DNA of 64,000 nt from Chondrosia reniformis (taxonomy: Eukaryota; Porifera; Demospongiae; Chondrillida; Chondrillidae): NCBI GenBank assembly GCA_947172415.1, contig OX359191.1, positions 3,100,001 through 3,164,000 of the forward strand, written 5' to 3'. The notes beneath the pieces were generated by a model. The model was not told where the DNA came from and made no database searches. It was given only the letters and a program-made list of their open reading frames with translations. A program made the translations under genes and the position numbers. Positions 11,638 through 24,218 of this stretch are shown in pieces; positions within the stretch are counted from its first letter, which is position 1, and the number at the start of each line of letters is the position of its first letter.

Positions 11638-12162
11638 CTACTTTGTTATTTTAACCTTTTTAAGGGTTATTTTTTATGACACTGTACTGACCCTATAAAA
11701 AGTTACTTTGACCACATAAAAATAAGGTCATTTTTACTGAATTAAATTAGTATTATGTTTACATTAAACGTAAGTTGAAAAACGTTTTATTATGAACATT
11801 GTAACCATGTTTATTAGTATATATAGTCATAGCTGAATGTATATGGTAATTATATTTATATTTTGTTGAATTATTACTGTTTTATGTTAAATCCATTCAC
11901 CATTGCATGTAAATTCAAGTCATACATTTAAGTATATATATATATATTCAATGCATGTTAGAGACAACAATTTTATGAGTACATACTTTGCATGCTGTTA
12001 GTCTAGCATGCATGGTTGAGTCTATAATATGCAGATGCACTATCATTTAAAGCATCCATACACATACATGGCAATACAGCATTCTGTATGGAATAAACAT
12101 AAGAAAAAAAGAAAAAGAAGCAAAAGCGAAAAAAGTTAAAACAGTTACTTATAGCCAGAAAC
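11638..12162. other. Non-coding left arm of DNA transposon
   Basis: AT-rich 525 bp between the left terminus and the stop of the SAM-domain gene. It contains a short hairpin (AACC, T-rich loop, GGGTT near 11653-11667) and the motif TTACTTTGAC at 11703-11712, which also occurs at 17026 and 18110. No gene seen. Confidence 0.5.
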
Positions 12163-13960
12163 CTAAGCTGCTGTAAAACATTGAATGTTGCTGCTAACTG
12201 TCAGATAAGTAGCACTCTTTTTTATGGTTACAGCTGGAAGACCAAAACCTAACTCCTGAATAAACAAAGCCACTTCACTAATGGTCTTCTGATACTCTAG
12301 ATTAAAGATGTAGTGGGCTGAGCACCATAACATCAGAGCTTTACTGAATCTCAAAATACCTGAAACCAATACCTTCTTTTCAATTATCAAATAATAGGTG
12401 TAAATGTTATTGATGTCTTCAACACCGATAATTATCAGAGATGGCGTAGCAGCTTTATCTGCAATAGCATCCAAACCTTCATTTATCTGCAAAATAATGC
12501 AGAATACATGTATCAAAGTGCACATAAACTTGTACACATAATAATGTTAAAAATGCACCTGATGAGCTTCAAATATAAGACGCAAATTTTCATCCTTGTA
12601 CCCTTTGACTAAGCACAATGCCAGGAGACAGAGGGCTTCTTTCTTCTTCCTCTTCATCACCTGCATGAAAAAAATTAAGGTTTAATGTATACAACTACAT
12701 ATTGATTGAGTAGTGGAGTTGCTTTACTTGAAAATTTCCTTTCAAGAACTTCAGTACTATATTTAGCAGCTTTGCCCTTAAACATTTTAGCAAACTGTTT
12801 GGCAACCTTAGTGCAGAAGTCTTTGTTTGGGTGATTCATATGTGCATACATTGTTGAAACAAGGTCACGAACACTAGCATTACGTACATCAGGGGTAAGG
12901 TGCTTTCGTTGCTCGGCCTCATCTTTCCCTTTAATGAAATACATAACTGCTGGTCTCCAAGTGCTTGGGAGTACAAATGTTTGATCACCAGCTGGGCATA
13001 TACCTCTGCTGGAGTCTTTCAAGGATGTTGAAGCACTATCAGAGATATCAAGGCTTACTACAGAAGATTTTGAAGATGAATTATAAACACTTTCTGGTAT
13101 CACACAAGGTTGTTGTGGTTTGGCATTTAGTGCAGAGCTGGAGGAAAGCTCCTGCATTAAGAAAATAGAAATCATGTGTAAACATACATGACAATTAACT
13201 CAAAAATGGTACACATACATAAGCAAAAATCAAACATATATTAATTTTAGTAAAATCTTTGTATATTTAGGAAGACACTTATACTGTGTGTAGATAGGAA
13301 CCTCTTGAAAAATTGTGCCCCTCGTTATATCTCAAATTGACATTTCATTGTGCAGTTACTTTTTAGTAACACATTTATAAGGCATTCAAGTTTTACTAAA
13401 CAAATCACCACGTTATTTGCTTTTCTAACTAAATATAACATTATGGGTGTTAGGTTTCCAAAACATTTGTAAAGCTCTCGAATAAGTTTTAGGTGTAAGG
13501 AGAGCAATTTGTGAGTCTTTAGTAGAAGAAAATCGCTATATATATGAAGACAAAAGGTACCCAGCAAGGCATGAGTTACTTAAAGAATATGGGCTAGGAA
13601 ACTTACTAATGGAATTAGACGGTAAATCTTCTTCACAAGGCCTAATTTGTTTGGTATTAGTTGGTTCAGTTCATCCACAGTCAATTCAAGGAAGGCAGCA
13701 ACATCAATTTCATTATCTGCATTTGTGTGATACATATATATGAATAATTATAAGCTATTTAATATAGCTATAGCTGGGAGCTTAGAACAAGCTTTTGTGA
13801 TAATAACCAGCATAAACTGAAACTTCATACCTTCAAAAATGTCACAAATACTTTCGTGTATTCCCTTATCTCTTAGAAGCAGCGACACAGAAATACAATA
13901 TTTTTCTTCAAAACTCATCTTGATGCATAGACAGAAAATGGCCATGAGATTACTAGACAT
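12163..13960 (-). CDS. SAM-domain companion gene of the DNA transposon (five exons)
   Basis: Spliced gene read on the minus strand. Exon 1 is 13960-13831 (donor GTATGA), exon 2 13716-13607 (acceptor TGCAG, donor GTAAGT), exon 3 13151-12728 (acceptor ATGCAG, donor GTAAAG), exon 4 12660-12559 (donor GTGCAT), exon 5 12486-12163. Exons 1 and 2 join in frame to give a SAM domain (SLLLRDKGIHESICDIFE then DNEIDVAAFLELTVDELNQL), a protein interaction module. Exon 3 carries a Ser-rich stretch then WRPAVMYFIKGKDE; exon 5 resembles C-termini of SAMD3-like proteins that accompany such transposons in fish and invertebrates, from memory. The exon 3/4 junction is out of phase by one base in my model, so either the boundary is wrong or the gene is broken. 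Starts could be Met 13960 or the Met 42 bases downstream (13918). Confidence 0.62.
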
Positions 13961-14037
13961 TGTACTAGAAATTGCGGACTATGCACTTATACATTATATT
14001 GGTACCGAATATTAACGGAAGTTGTCACATTTAACAA
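13961..14037. promoter_or_regulatory. Shared intergenic region between divergent transposon genes
   Basis: Only 77 bp separate the first Met codons of the minus-strand SAM gene and the plus-strand transposase, so both promoters or 5' UTRs must overlap here. It is AT-rich (includes TATATT), but no specific element can be proved. Confidence 0.4.
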
Positions 14038-16701
14038 ATGATGGAAACTGTCTCTTGTCAGTTGTGCTCATTATTATTGCCAAATCTTCAGATTTACATA
14101 AGTCATCTAAGGCAGGTGCAGATCCTAATTTTTCACTGTTTTGTGTATTTGAAAGTTGCTTTAATTAATCATTTCATCACATTTGGTGCTTTTAACAGTT
14201 ATGTTTATCAAACGCACAGAAGTGTATTGGGTCTGGACATAGCCAATAAGGATAATATGGAGGAAACAATCCTGCTGCTACTATAAATTCAGCTTTACCT
14301 ATTTTACCAGATTTTAGCTTCAGTGATGAAAGAGAACTTCCAGATGACATTTACTATGATGTGCAACATATTTTGGGAATAACTGCTAACCAGCAGGAGC
14401 AGGAAGCCACAAAGTTTTTGTTAAAACTGAAGGAGGTCTGCAATGTGTCACAACGTCCTGTTAGTGAGGTTATCGAAGGCTGCAATAGACTATTTGGAAA
14501 CTCGTTCTCAATTGTCAAGGCTTCTGTGAAGGATATACTAGGAAAGGCTGGAATATGCATGTCTACAATTGAAGGTTTGGATGCATTTTTTTCACTTCCA
14601 CGGCCATGAAACAACCTACATGCAAGGGAAATACTTCAGAAATCACTTTCAAGTTCTGGTTAGAATTGGCACACACTACACTAGCAATTAATATTGCTAT
14701 ATACATATTATACACTAATTCCAAATATGCTAAACCTGTATATCTTAGGTTCTGATTTCATAACGTCTACTGAAATAATGGGATTTTAAAATTAACCTGA
14801 TTCTTACCACTTGATTCATTTAGGAGCCTATTGAAATCATTTTTGGCAATGTTCAAGTAAACTGTTTTCTGGAACTAAAAGCCAAAAGGTACAGTCTGCA
14901 CGAACATTTTGCTACTTCCCTCTACTTGAGTCACTTTCACAGTTGTTGAAAAATATAGAAATATTGCATGAATTACAGTTGGCAAGAACTACTGATTGCA
15001 ATCGCTTAAACAACTTCTGTGGTGGCAATACGTGGAAAGAACATTCCTTGTTTGGCACTGTAAATGATGCTTTGCAGATTTTAGACTATTTTGATGAATT
15101 GGAAATCACAAATCCAATTGGCTCATATGTTAACACTCACAAATTAGGGTGCTTATTTTTTACTCTTGGTAACATACGTCCTATGTATAGATCCAGTCTG
15201 AAAGCAATATATCTTGTGGCTGTGGCTCGATCACAAAATATTGACAGATATGGTATGGATTGTTTCCTTAAACCTTTTGTAGAAGATATGAAGCGCCTTT
15301 ACATTGATGGCCTCACTGTTACTGGAGGATCTAATGAACACACATACTTTGGTGCTCTGATTGCCTTTTTAGCAGATACAGCTGCTGCACACAAAGTAGG
15401 TGGTTTTAAAGGATGTGTGTCCTTTGCTCGTAGAATCTGTCGTTCGTGTATGGCCCCAAAGGATGACTCCCAAACTCATTTTGACGAAATTCTTTTTGAA
15501 TTGCGAACTTCGCAAAATCATGAAGCCCTGTGTCAATCCTTAACAGGAAGTCAGAGCCGTGAAAATTCCGTTAAATATGGCATAAACCGTACGTCTATTT
15601 TAGAAGAGGTTCCTGGATATTCTCTTGCCACAGGTATGCCACATGATATAATGCATGATCTTTTTGAAGGGGTTGTTCATTATGAACTAAAGCTATTTCT
15701 TTTTTATTGTGTGTTCAAAAAATATTTCTCCATCGATACACTTAACACAAGAATACGTGGATATGATTTTGGATCTGAAGATTAACCATCATTTATTGAT
15801 CCTGCATCTCTTGAGATGTCTGACAAAAATTTCGTCAGACAGCTGCTAAAACAATTGCTCTAGTGAGAAATTTGCCAATCTTGATTGGTGATAAAATTCC
15901 TGCAGATGATGAAAATTGGTATTCATTCCTATTGCTAATTAAAATATGCCAGATTGCTCTCAGTCCTGAACACTCAAGAGACACAATTTCATACCTACGT
16001 ATTTTGGTAGAGGAGAAATTGCAGTTATTGCAGAAACTGGACCCAGGGAGTACTATAAAACCCAAAATGCACTACATGGTACATTATCCTTCACAAATTG
16101 AATGACATGGACCACTTGTCCATTCCTGGACAATGCGTCATGAGGCAAAGCTCAGCTTCATTAAAAGAGCATCACGTAGAGGAAATTTCAAAATATTGTG
16201 AAAACAGTTGTGAAGCACCACCAGCTTTGGTTGTCTTATCATCTAAACTGTGGAGAACATCTACTCTACCCATTACCTGAATTCAGTCCAAAGGTGAATA
16301 ACTCCAGATTATTGGATAAATGTGAACGTATAAAGTCTCAAGTCATAATTGCAGCAGACTTAACAAATACAGTAGATTGTATAATCCACCATCATAAATG
16401 GCTAAAAATCTAATCTACAGTTTATAAAGTAGGCAATTTCATACTGCTTGATCGTGATGAATTTACTCCTAAATTTGGAATGATAATAGATATTATTCAT
16501 GTTCCAGAACAACAGCGGATATTACTTGATGTTGAGGAATTTGTAGGTGACTATTTTATATCACATTTTAATGCTTTTGTTGTTGTATCTATGTCTAATG
16601 CAGCAGTGGTTGATGTTCATTTGTTACAAGACTATCACAGTTATACTGCAAGAAAAGGTTTCAATGTTTCCGATAACAGTTTGTACATCGTGCTACCTTA
16701 G
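14038..16701 (+). pseudogene. EnSpm/CACTA-like transposase, broken
   Basis: Catalyses cut-and-paste transposition when intact. The N-terminus (14038 on) has a C2H2-type start (SCQLC then ISHLRQV), then a shift near 14120 and a second finger-like block. 14361-14640 reads LLKLKEVCNVSQRPVSEV to IEGLDAFF. A likely intron is 14659-14823 (donor GTTAGA, acceptor TTTAG), followed by EPIEIIFGN. After a shift near 14890 comes FCYFPLLESLSQLL, then a 280-codon frame (14943-15785) with TNPIGSYVNTHKLGCLFFTL, GFKGCVSFARRICRSCM and GMPHDIMHDLFEGVVHYELK. Beyond a shift the product continues with RNLPILIGDKIPADDENW, MHYMVHYP and, in another frame, SWTMRHEAKLSFIKRAS, ending at 16701. Several shifts show it is inactive. 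The family pattern is recognised from memory; the catalytic triad was not mapped. Confidence 0.75.
14659..14823 (+). other. Probable intron in the transposase gene
   Basis: Interrupts conserved sequence between NHFQVL and EPIEIIFG. Begins GTTAGA and ends TCATTTAG after a pyrimidine-containing tract. Joining preserves frame. Confidence 0.6.
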
Positions 16702-17025
16702 ATATTTTAGTTGTATAACCTGGACATTGTCAAACAGATTTCATGTATATATCATGTACAATTTGCTTTTAATATTGGTTGCATTTAAATCTATTTACAA
16801 GAAGTATGCATTAAAATAATAATACAGCAGTTATCCATGATTCACTTCATGCAGGTATGACATTGTTAATGTTCATTAGCAATTGATATGTCCTGATGGG
16901 GATTTTCTTATATACCTTAAGGACTCCCTAATGATATATTAGGTCTACAACCTAATTTTAAGGTTATAGTGACCTTTATTAAAGTTAAATTGACATTAAA
17001 ATATGGCTATATTTACATTTGCAGG
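16702..17025 (+). other. Non-coding right arm of DNA transposon, first part
   Basis: AT-rich sequence between the transposase stop and the Penelope-like insertion. It contains AAGGTTATAGTGACC, resembling subterminal motifs near the ends. No gene seen. Confidence 0.45.
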
Positions 17026-17037
17026 TTACTTTGACAG
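17026..17037 (+). repeat. 12-bp target-site duplication, left copy
   Basis: TTACTTTGACAG, identical to 18110-18121, flanking the Penelope-like insert. Removing the insert plus one copy restores continuous sequence GCAGG-TTACTTTGACAG-GTTAGG. Confidence 0.85.
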
Positions 17038-17111
17038 TATCTTTGGGATGGTACATCCTTCGACTTTTGAGCGTTTAAAAACGCAGTTGGTTTTTCGATT
17101 CTTGGTCAAAC

Positions 17112-17137
17112 GTTTCAACCCTGGGGGTCTTCCTCAG
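17112..17137 (-). ncRNA. Hammerhead-like core, left-arm copy
   Basis: Minus-strand CTGAGGA then AGACCCCCAGGGTT then GAAAC. Here ACCC pairs with GGGT, a better stem II than in the right arm. Same caveats. Confidence 0.42.
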
Positions 17138-17170
17138 TGACTGATGGTTGAGTGGAAGAATTGCCTCTAT

Positions 17171-17520
17171 TTATAGAGGATTTTTCCCGCCATTTCCACT
17201 TCCTGTCATGTGACCCTCAGCAGGATGAGAAAAACAGGAACTATGAATATTAAATCGTCTCCAGGCTTGATGTAACACAATGCCTTGATCTAAATTCATT
17301 CTCACCTGACTCTTCTGGATCCTGATGGCTTCTTTGACCCTTCTCCTTTGCCAGTGGGTTTCCCTGTCTGTAATCTTGGCCTTGTCCCAAGCAATTGAGT
17401 GGCCAGTCTTGAGGGAGTGAACAGCTATACCGTTGTTCACATCCCCCATCCTGACTGCTCGCTTGTGTTCAGCCAATGTCACTTTCAGGGTCCTTCCAGT
17501 TTTACCAAAGTAGACTGCAG
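17171..17520 (-). pseudogene. GIY-YIG endonuclease fragment, left arm
   Basis: Minus-strand C-terminal end of a Penelope-like protein. It starts around VYFGKTGRTLKV (in place of the YIG motif seen in the right arm), then LAEHKRAVRMGDVNNG, AVHSLKTGHSIAWDKAKI and a basic tail to the stop at 17171. It is near-identical to the right-arm copy apart from a few substitutions (for example Gln for Arg in MNLDQG). It lacks the GVVYLIPC half of the nuclease, so it cannot be active. Confidence 0.8.
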
Positions 17521-17562
17521 AACCGTTTTATCCAACCCAAAACAGCCACAACCACCTATGGA

Positions 17563-17947
17563 TATCAAGGGTGTAGTTTACCTAATTCCTTGCTCTGAGT
17601 GTTCTGCAGTCTACATTGGAAGGACTCTGAAAGTGAGATTGGCTGAACACAAGCGAGCAGTCAGGATGGGGGATGTGAACAACGGTATAGCTGTTCACTC
17701 CCTCAAGACTGGCCACTCAATTGCTTGGGACAAGGCCAAGATTACAGACAGGGAAACCCACTGGCAAAGGAGAAGGGTCAAAGAAGCCATCAGGATCCAG
17801 AAGAGTCAGGTGAGAATGAATTTAGATCGAGGCATTGTGTTACATCAAGCCTGGAGACGATTTAATATTCATACTTCCTGTTTTTCTCATCCTGCTGAGG
17901 GTCACATGACAGGAAGTGGAAATGGCGGGAAAATCCTCTATAAATAG
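17563..17947 (+). pseudogene. GIY-YIG endonuclease domain, right arm
   Basis: Plus-strand C-terminal part of a Penelope-like protein. It has the full motif GVVYLIPC-x2-C-x3-YIGRT with the two tyrosines of GIY-YIG, then EHKRAVR, an HS-x5-H block and a tail to the stop near 17947. In intact elements this nuclease nicks target DNA for priming by an upstream RT, which is absent here. The open frame can be extended upstream to 17399, but that part is the left arm read backwards and is not coding. Confidence 0.85.
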
Positions 17948-17976
17948 AGGCAATTCTTCCACTCAACCATCAGTCA

Positions 17977-18002
17977 CTGAGGAAGACCCCCAGGATCGAA
18001 AC
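17977..18002 (+). ncRNA. Hammerhead-ribozyme-like core in Penelope 3' end
   Basis: CTGAGGA (fits CUGANGA) followed by a short stem-loop (ACCCCCAGGAT) and GAAAC. This is the conserved core order of a hammerhead ribozyme, and hammerheads are reported in Penelope-like elements. Stem II is weak in this copy and I could not place a clear stem III and cleavage triplet, so activity is unproven. Confidence 0.42.
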
Positions 18003-18109
18003 GTTTGACCAAGAATCGAAAAACCAACTGCGTTTTTAAACGCTTAAAAGTCAAAGGATGTACCATCCCAATGATAAGTTCGACGCAGTTATAAGGAATC
18101 CTTATTCTA

Positions 18110-18121
18110 TTACTTTGACAG
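18110..18121 (+). repeat. 12-bp target-site duplication, right copy
   Basis: TTACTTTGACAG, matching 17026-17037. Confidence 0.85.
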
Positions 18122-18228
18122 GTTAGGTTGTTATAACCAATACCTAGTTGTTAAATGTTTGGTAGGTCATTTTAATCAATAATATTGGCTGTTATTTTAA
18201 CCATTTGATATTGTTTTAACATACAACT

Positions 18229-18238
18229 TTTTTCAGTG
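18229..18238 (-). repeat. Right terminal inverted repeat
   Basis: TTTTTCAGTG, reverse complement of the left end. Satellite resumes right after it. Confidence 0.65.
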
Positions 18239-21200
18239 TACATAAAACTAGTTACTGGTTCATTCAACTAGTAACTACAACTACTAAATATAACTAGTCC
18301 ATACAACAATTACACAACTAGCACCTACAACTAGTACAATTAACTACATACAACTAGCACAAACAACTAGTACATACAGATAGTTACTAAATATGCAACT
18401 AGTATATAAAACTAGTACAAACAACTGGTACATACAACTAGTACATGCAACTAGTGACTACAATTAGTAAATATAACTAGTACATAAAACTAGTACATAC
18501 AACTAGTACAAACAACTAGTACATACAACTAGTTACGAGTACATATAATTAGTACATACAACTGGTACATATATCTAATTACTAGAACAAACAACTACTA
18601 CATAAAACTAGTACATATAAAGTCTAACTACAACTAGATATATATAACTATTCCATACAACAATCACACAACTAGTACATACAACTAGTACATACAACTA
18701 GTACCTACACCTAGTATATATAATTAGTACATACGGATAGTTACTAGTATATACAACTAGTACATACAACTAGTACATACAACTCGTACATACATTTAGT
18801 TACTAGTATATACAATTAGTACATACAACTAGTTCATGCAACCAGTAACTACAACAAGTAAATATAACTAGTGCATTCAACAATTAAACACAAGTACTAT
18901 GTACAACTAGTACATAAAACTTGTACAAACAAATAGTATATACTACTAGTATCTAGTACATAAAACTAGTACATACAACTAGAACATAGAACAAGTATGC
19001 ACAATTAGTACATACAACTAGTACACACAACTAGTATATACAACGAATATCTAGTACATAAAACTAGTTCATAAAAGTAGTACACACAACTAGTATATAG
19101 AACTAGTTCATACATGTAGTTACTAGTAAATACAACTAGTACAAACAACAATTACTCGCAACTAGTACATATCACTAGTAAGTGGTGCATACAACTAGTA
19201 CACACAACTAGTACATTAAAGTGGTACATATAACTAGTACATACAACTAGTACATACAACTAGGAAATATAACTAGTACATGCAACTAGTAAATGCAATT
19301 AGTACCTTTGTACTAGTAACTAATTTTATGTACTAATTGTATATATATACACACAACTACTACATATAACTAGTACATACACATTTAACTAGTACATATG
19401 AATAGTACCTACAGCTAGTACATACAACTAGTATCTAAAACTAGTTACTAGTACATACAACTAGAACATGCAACTAGTAAAATCTACTATAACCTACAAC
19501 TAGTTCATATAAATATAGAGTACAAACAATTACTGCATATAACTAGTACATACACATATAACTAGTACATGTAAATAGAACATACAACTAGTAAATACAA
19601 CTAGTACATGCAACTAGTACATACAACTAGTACATACAACTAGGACCTAAAACTAGTAAATACAACTATTAAATACAACTAGTACATGCAATTAGTACAT
19701 ACAACTAGTTCATTCAACTGGTACACACAACTAGTTCATAGAACTATATAGTCCATACACCTACTTCATACAACCAGTATCTAGCACATACAACTAGTAC
19801 ATAGAACTAGTCCATACAACTACTACATACACCTAGTATGTAGCACTTACAACTAGTACATACAACTAGTACATACAAGTAGTAGACACAACTAGTACAC
19901 ACAACTAGTACATCCAACTAGTACATACAACTAGTACATACAACAAGTACTTATACCTAGTACATACACATATAACTAGTATATATATATATAGTAGGTA
20001 CATTAAACTAAAACTCCAACTAGTACATAGAAGTATTACATAGAATTAGTACATACATCTAGTACATACAACTAGTACATACAACTGGCACATACCACTA
20101 GTACTAACAACTAGTTCCGACAACTTGTACTTACAACTAGAACCTATGATTAGAACATAAACATATAACTAGTACATATAAATAGTACGTACATTAAACT
20201 AGAACTCCAACTAGTACATAGAATTATTACATAAAATTAGTACATACATCTAGTACATACAACTAGTACAAACAACTAATACCTACGACTAGTAAATATA
20301 ATTTGTACTAGTACATACAACTAGTTCATACAACTATTACATTCGAATAGTACATACAATTAGTACCTGCAACTAGTAAATATAACCAGTGCTAGTACGT
20401 ACAACTAGTACACACAACTAATGGCTACAGTTGGTAAATATTACCAGTACTATTACATACCACTAGTTAATTCTATTAGTACATACAACTAGTACATTCA
20501 ACGTAGTACATACAACTACTACATACAACTACTATATACATTTAGTACATATAACTTGTACATACAACTAGTACATATAACTAGAACATACACATATAAC
20601 TAGTACATATAAATAGTACATACAACTAGTATATACAACTAGAACATAAATCTAGGATTTACAACAAGTGCATATAACTACAACATACAACCTGTACATA
20701 TTACTAGTACATACAACTAGAATATACAACTAGTATGTACAACTAGTACCTACAACTAGTACATACAACTAGTACCTACAACTAGTACATACAACTAGTA
20801 CATATCACTAGTACCTATAACTAGTACATATTACTACTACATACTACCAGTACATTCAACCAATACATACAACCAGCACATATGACAAGGACATACAACA
20901 AATGCAGGCTAATAGTACATATAAGTGGTTCACAATAACTAGTGTTTACAAGTAAAACCTTCAACTAGCACATATAACTATTAAATACAACTTGTACATT
21001 CAACTAGTAGAAATAACTAGAACATACACATATAACTTGAACATACAACTAGTACATACAACTAGTGTATGCAACTAGTACATAAAACTAGCACATACAA
21101 CTAAAACATACAACTATTACATACAACTAATACATATAACTAGTAAATACACCAAGTACATACAGCTAGGTACCTACAACTAATACATATAACTAGTACC

Positions 21201-23975
21201 TAAAACTAGTGATTACCCTTAGTACCTACAACTAGTACATACGACTAGTACATACAAACAGTTCATACAACCAGTACATACAACTAGGCCATACAACTAG
21301 TTCATAACTAGTATATGCAACTAGTACATATAACTAGTACATACAACCAGTACATATTACTAGTACATACAACTATAATATATACAACTATTACGTAAAA
21401 CTAGTACAATCAATTAGTACATACCACTAGTACCTATAACTAGTGATTACAACTAGTACATGCAACTAGTACATATTAATAGGCCATACTACCTGTACAT
21501 TCAACCAGTACATACAACCAGTATATATGTCTAGAACATACAACAAGTGCATACAAATAGTACATATATCTGGTTCACTATAACTATTGTTTACAACTAT
21601 TACATACAACTTGTACATTCAACTAGTAGAAATAACTACAACATACACATATAACTTGTACATATAAATAGTACATAAATCTAGTACATACAACTAGTAT
21701 ATGTAACTAGTACATTAAACTAGCACATACAACTAATACAAACAACTACCACATACAACTAATACGTATAATTAGTCTATTCACTAGTCCATACAACAAG
21801 TACATATGTCTAGAACATACCACCAGTACATACAAAGAGTACTTGTAACTGGTTTAGTATAACTAGGGTTAAAACAAATAAATACAACTAGTACGTACAC
21901 CAAGTACATAAAACTAGTGCTTACAACTAGTACATATAACTATAACAAACAACTTCTACATTCAACTAGTAGAGATAACTTGAACATACACATATAACTT
22001 GTACATATAAATAGTACATACAACTAGTATATACAAGTAGTACATAAAACTAGCACTTACAACTAATACATACAACTACTACATACAACTTGTATATACA
22101 ACTAGTACATACACCCAGTGCATTCAACTAGTATATACAACTAGAAGATACAACTTGTACATACAACTAGTACATACATCTAGTACATACAACTTGCACA
22201 TAACACTAGTACATAAAACTAGAACATACACATATAACTAGTACAAATAAATAGTACAAACAACAACTAGGGCATAAAACCTTTACATACAACTAGTACA
22301 TACAACTAGTGCATAGAACTAGTTCATACAACTAGTACATACATCTATTACATACAACTGGTACATACACTTAGTACATACACTAGAATATACACTTATA
22401 ACTAGTAGATATATATAGTACATTCAACTAATACATAACCAGTACATACAACTTGTACTTACAAGTAGAACATATAACTAGAACATACACATATAACTAG
22501 TACATACTACTAGTTTATGCAACTAGAACATAAAACTAGGACATACAACCAGTGCATATAACTAGAACATACAACCATTACATATTACTAGTACATACAT
22601 CTGGAATATACAACTGGTACATATTACTAGTACATACTACCAGTCCATTCAACCAATACATACAACCAGTTTATACGACTAGAACATACAAGAAGTGCAT
22701 GCAAATAGTAGATATTTATGGTTCACAATAAGTAGTGCTTACAGATAATACCTTCAACTAGCACATATAACTATTACATACAATTTGTACATTCAACTAA
22801 TAGAAATAACTAGAATATACACATATAACTAGAACATATAAATAGTACATACAACTAGTGCATACAACTAGTGTATGCAACTAGTACATAAAACTAGCAC
22901 ATACAACTATGACATACAACTAATACATACAACTAGTAAATACCCCAATTACATTCAACTAGTACATACAACTAGTACCTACAACTAGTACCTACAACTA
23001 ATACATATAACTAGTACCTATAACTAGTGATTTCAACTAGTACCTACAACTAGTACCTACAACTAGTACATACAAATAGTACATAAACAGTACATACAAC
23101 TAGTACATATAACTAGTCCATACAACTAGTTCATAACTAGTATATGCAACTAGTACATATAACTAGTACTTAAAACCAGTGCATATTACTAGTACATACA
23201 ACTAGAATATATAACTAGTACGTACAACTAGTACATTCGATTAGTACATACCACTAATACCTATAACTAGTGATTACAACTAGTACATGCAACTAGTACA
23301 TATTAATAGGAGATACTACCAGTACATTCAACCAGTACATACAACTAGTACAAACAACTAGTACATACAACTAGTATAGATAACTAGAACATACACATAT
23401 AACTTATACCTATAAATAGTACATACAACTAGTACAAGCAAGTAGTACGTAAAACTAGCACTTACAAGTAATCCATACAACTACTACATACAACTTGTAT
23501 ATACAACTAGTACATACACCCAGTACATTCAACTAGTACGTCCAACTAGAACATACAAGTTGTACATAGAACTAGTACATACATGTAGTACATACAACTT
23601 GCACCTAAAACTAGTACATATAATTAGAACTTTCACATATAGTTTGTTCATATAAATAGTACATATAACTAGTATTTATAAATTGTACATATAACTAGTA
23701 GATATACCTAGTACATATAAATAGTACATACAACCAGTACATACAACCAGTACCTACAACTAGTATAAACATACAACTAGTACATACAACTAGTACATTC
23801 AACTATTGCTTAACACTAGTACCTACAACTAGTACCTACAACTAGTACTTATAACTAGTACCTATAACTAGTGATTAAAACTAGTACCTACAACTAGTAC
23901 ATACAACTAGTACATACAAACAGTACATACAACCAGTACATAAAACTAGGCCATACAACTAGTATATAACTAGTA
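18239..23975 (+). repeat. 13-bp satellite block 4
   Basis: Long forward array of the CTAGTACATACAA unit. It includes 19-bp CTAGTACATACACATATAA-type monomers, local poly-variants, and a short stretch at about 19318-19347 where monomers read in the opposite orientation (TTTATGTACTAATTG). Confidence 0.95.
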
Positions 23976-24218
23976 AGAGAATAATAAACATTTTCTACAA
24001 CAAAAGTAGAAGATGTAGGGATGGCACAAAAGGCATAGAAACAAGAAAGGGATGTTACACAGTGAAGAATTATTTATGCATGAATCATACAACACCCTTG
24101 CTTGTAGGATTCGTGCATAAATAATTCTTCACTGTGTAACATCCCTTTCTTGTTTCTATGCTTTTTGTGTCATCCCTACATCTTCTACTATTGTTGTAGA
24201 AAATTTTTATTATTCTCT
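23976..24218. repeat. 243-bp foldback (111-bp arms), MITE-like
   Basis: Arms 23976-24086 and 24108-24218 are reverse complements over 111 bp with only a handful of mismatches, around a 21-bp loop. Outer ends read AGAGAATAATAAA. The transcript would form a long hairpin. No coding capacity. It could be a MITE or the terminal part of a larger foldback element extending to 24712. Confidence 0.85.

Larger units (their letters stand above)
17038..18109. mobile_element. Penelope-like element insertion, two 3' ends in inverted arrangement
   Basis: 1,072-bp insert in the DNA transposon, flanked by a perfect 12-bp duplication TTACTTTGACAG (17026-17037 and 18110-18121). It is a large imperfect palindrome: the arm 17045-17520 is the inverse of 17604-18069, separated by about 83 bp. 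Each arm encodes the same GIY-YIG nuclease end of a Penelope-like retroelement, one on each strand, so two 3' ends face outwards. Inverted partial copies are typical of Penelope-like elements. Confidence 0.85.
11628..18238. mobile_element. EnSpm/CACTA-like DNA transposon with two divergent genes
   Basis: 6.6-kb unit. The left end ACACTGAAAAA (11627-11637) is repeated inverted at the right end (TTTTTCAGTGT, 18229-18239), so the termini begin CACTG as in animal EnSpm/CACTA elements. GTTATTTTAACC occurs near both ends in the same orientation (11645-11656 and 18191-18202), consistent with subterminal repeats. Inside are a plus-strand transposase relic and a minus-strand multi-exon SAM-domain gene whose starts are 77 bp apart. 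A Penelope-like insertion (17038-18109) sits in the right part. The flanking trinucleotides (GGA left, TAC right) do not match, so a target-site duplication is not demonstrated. The superfamily is inferred from termini and protein pattern. Confidence 0.68.

Noticed and set aside
17399-17562. N-terminal extension of the right-arm GIY-YIG frame
   Set aside because: This part is the left palindrome arm read on the opposite strand, so the open frame there is accidental.
11628-18238. Target-site duplication for the CACTG-ended transposon
   Set aside because: Left GGA and right TAC do not match; the surrounding satellite is too variable to reconstruct an empty site.
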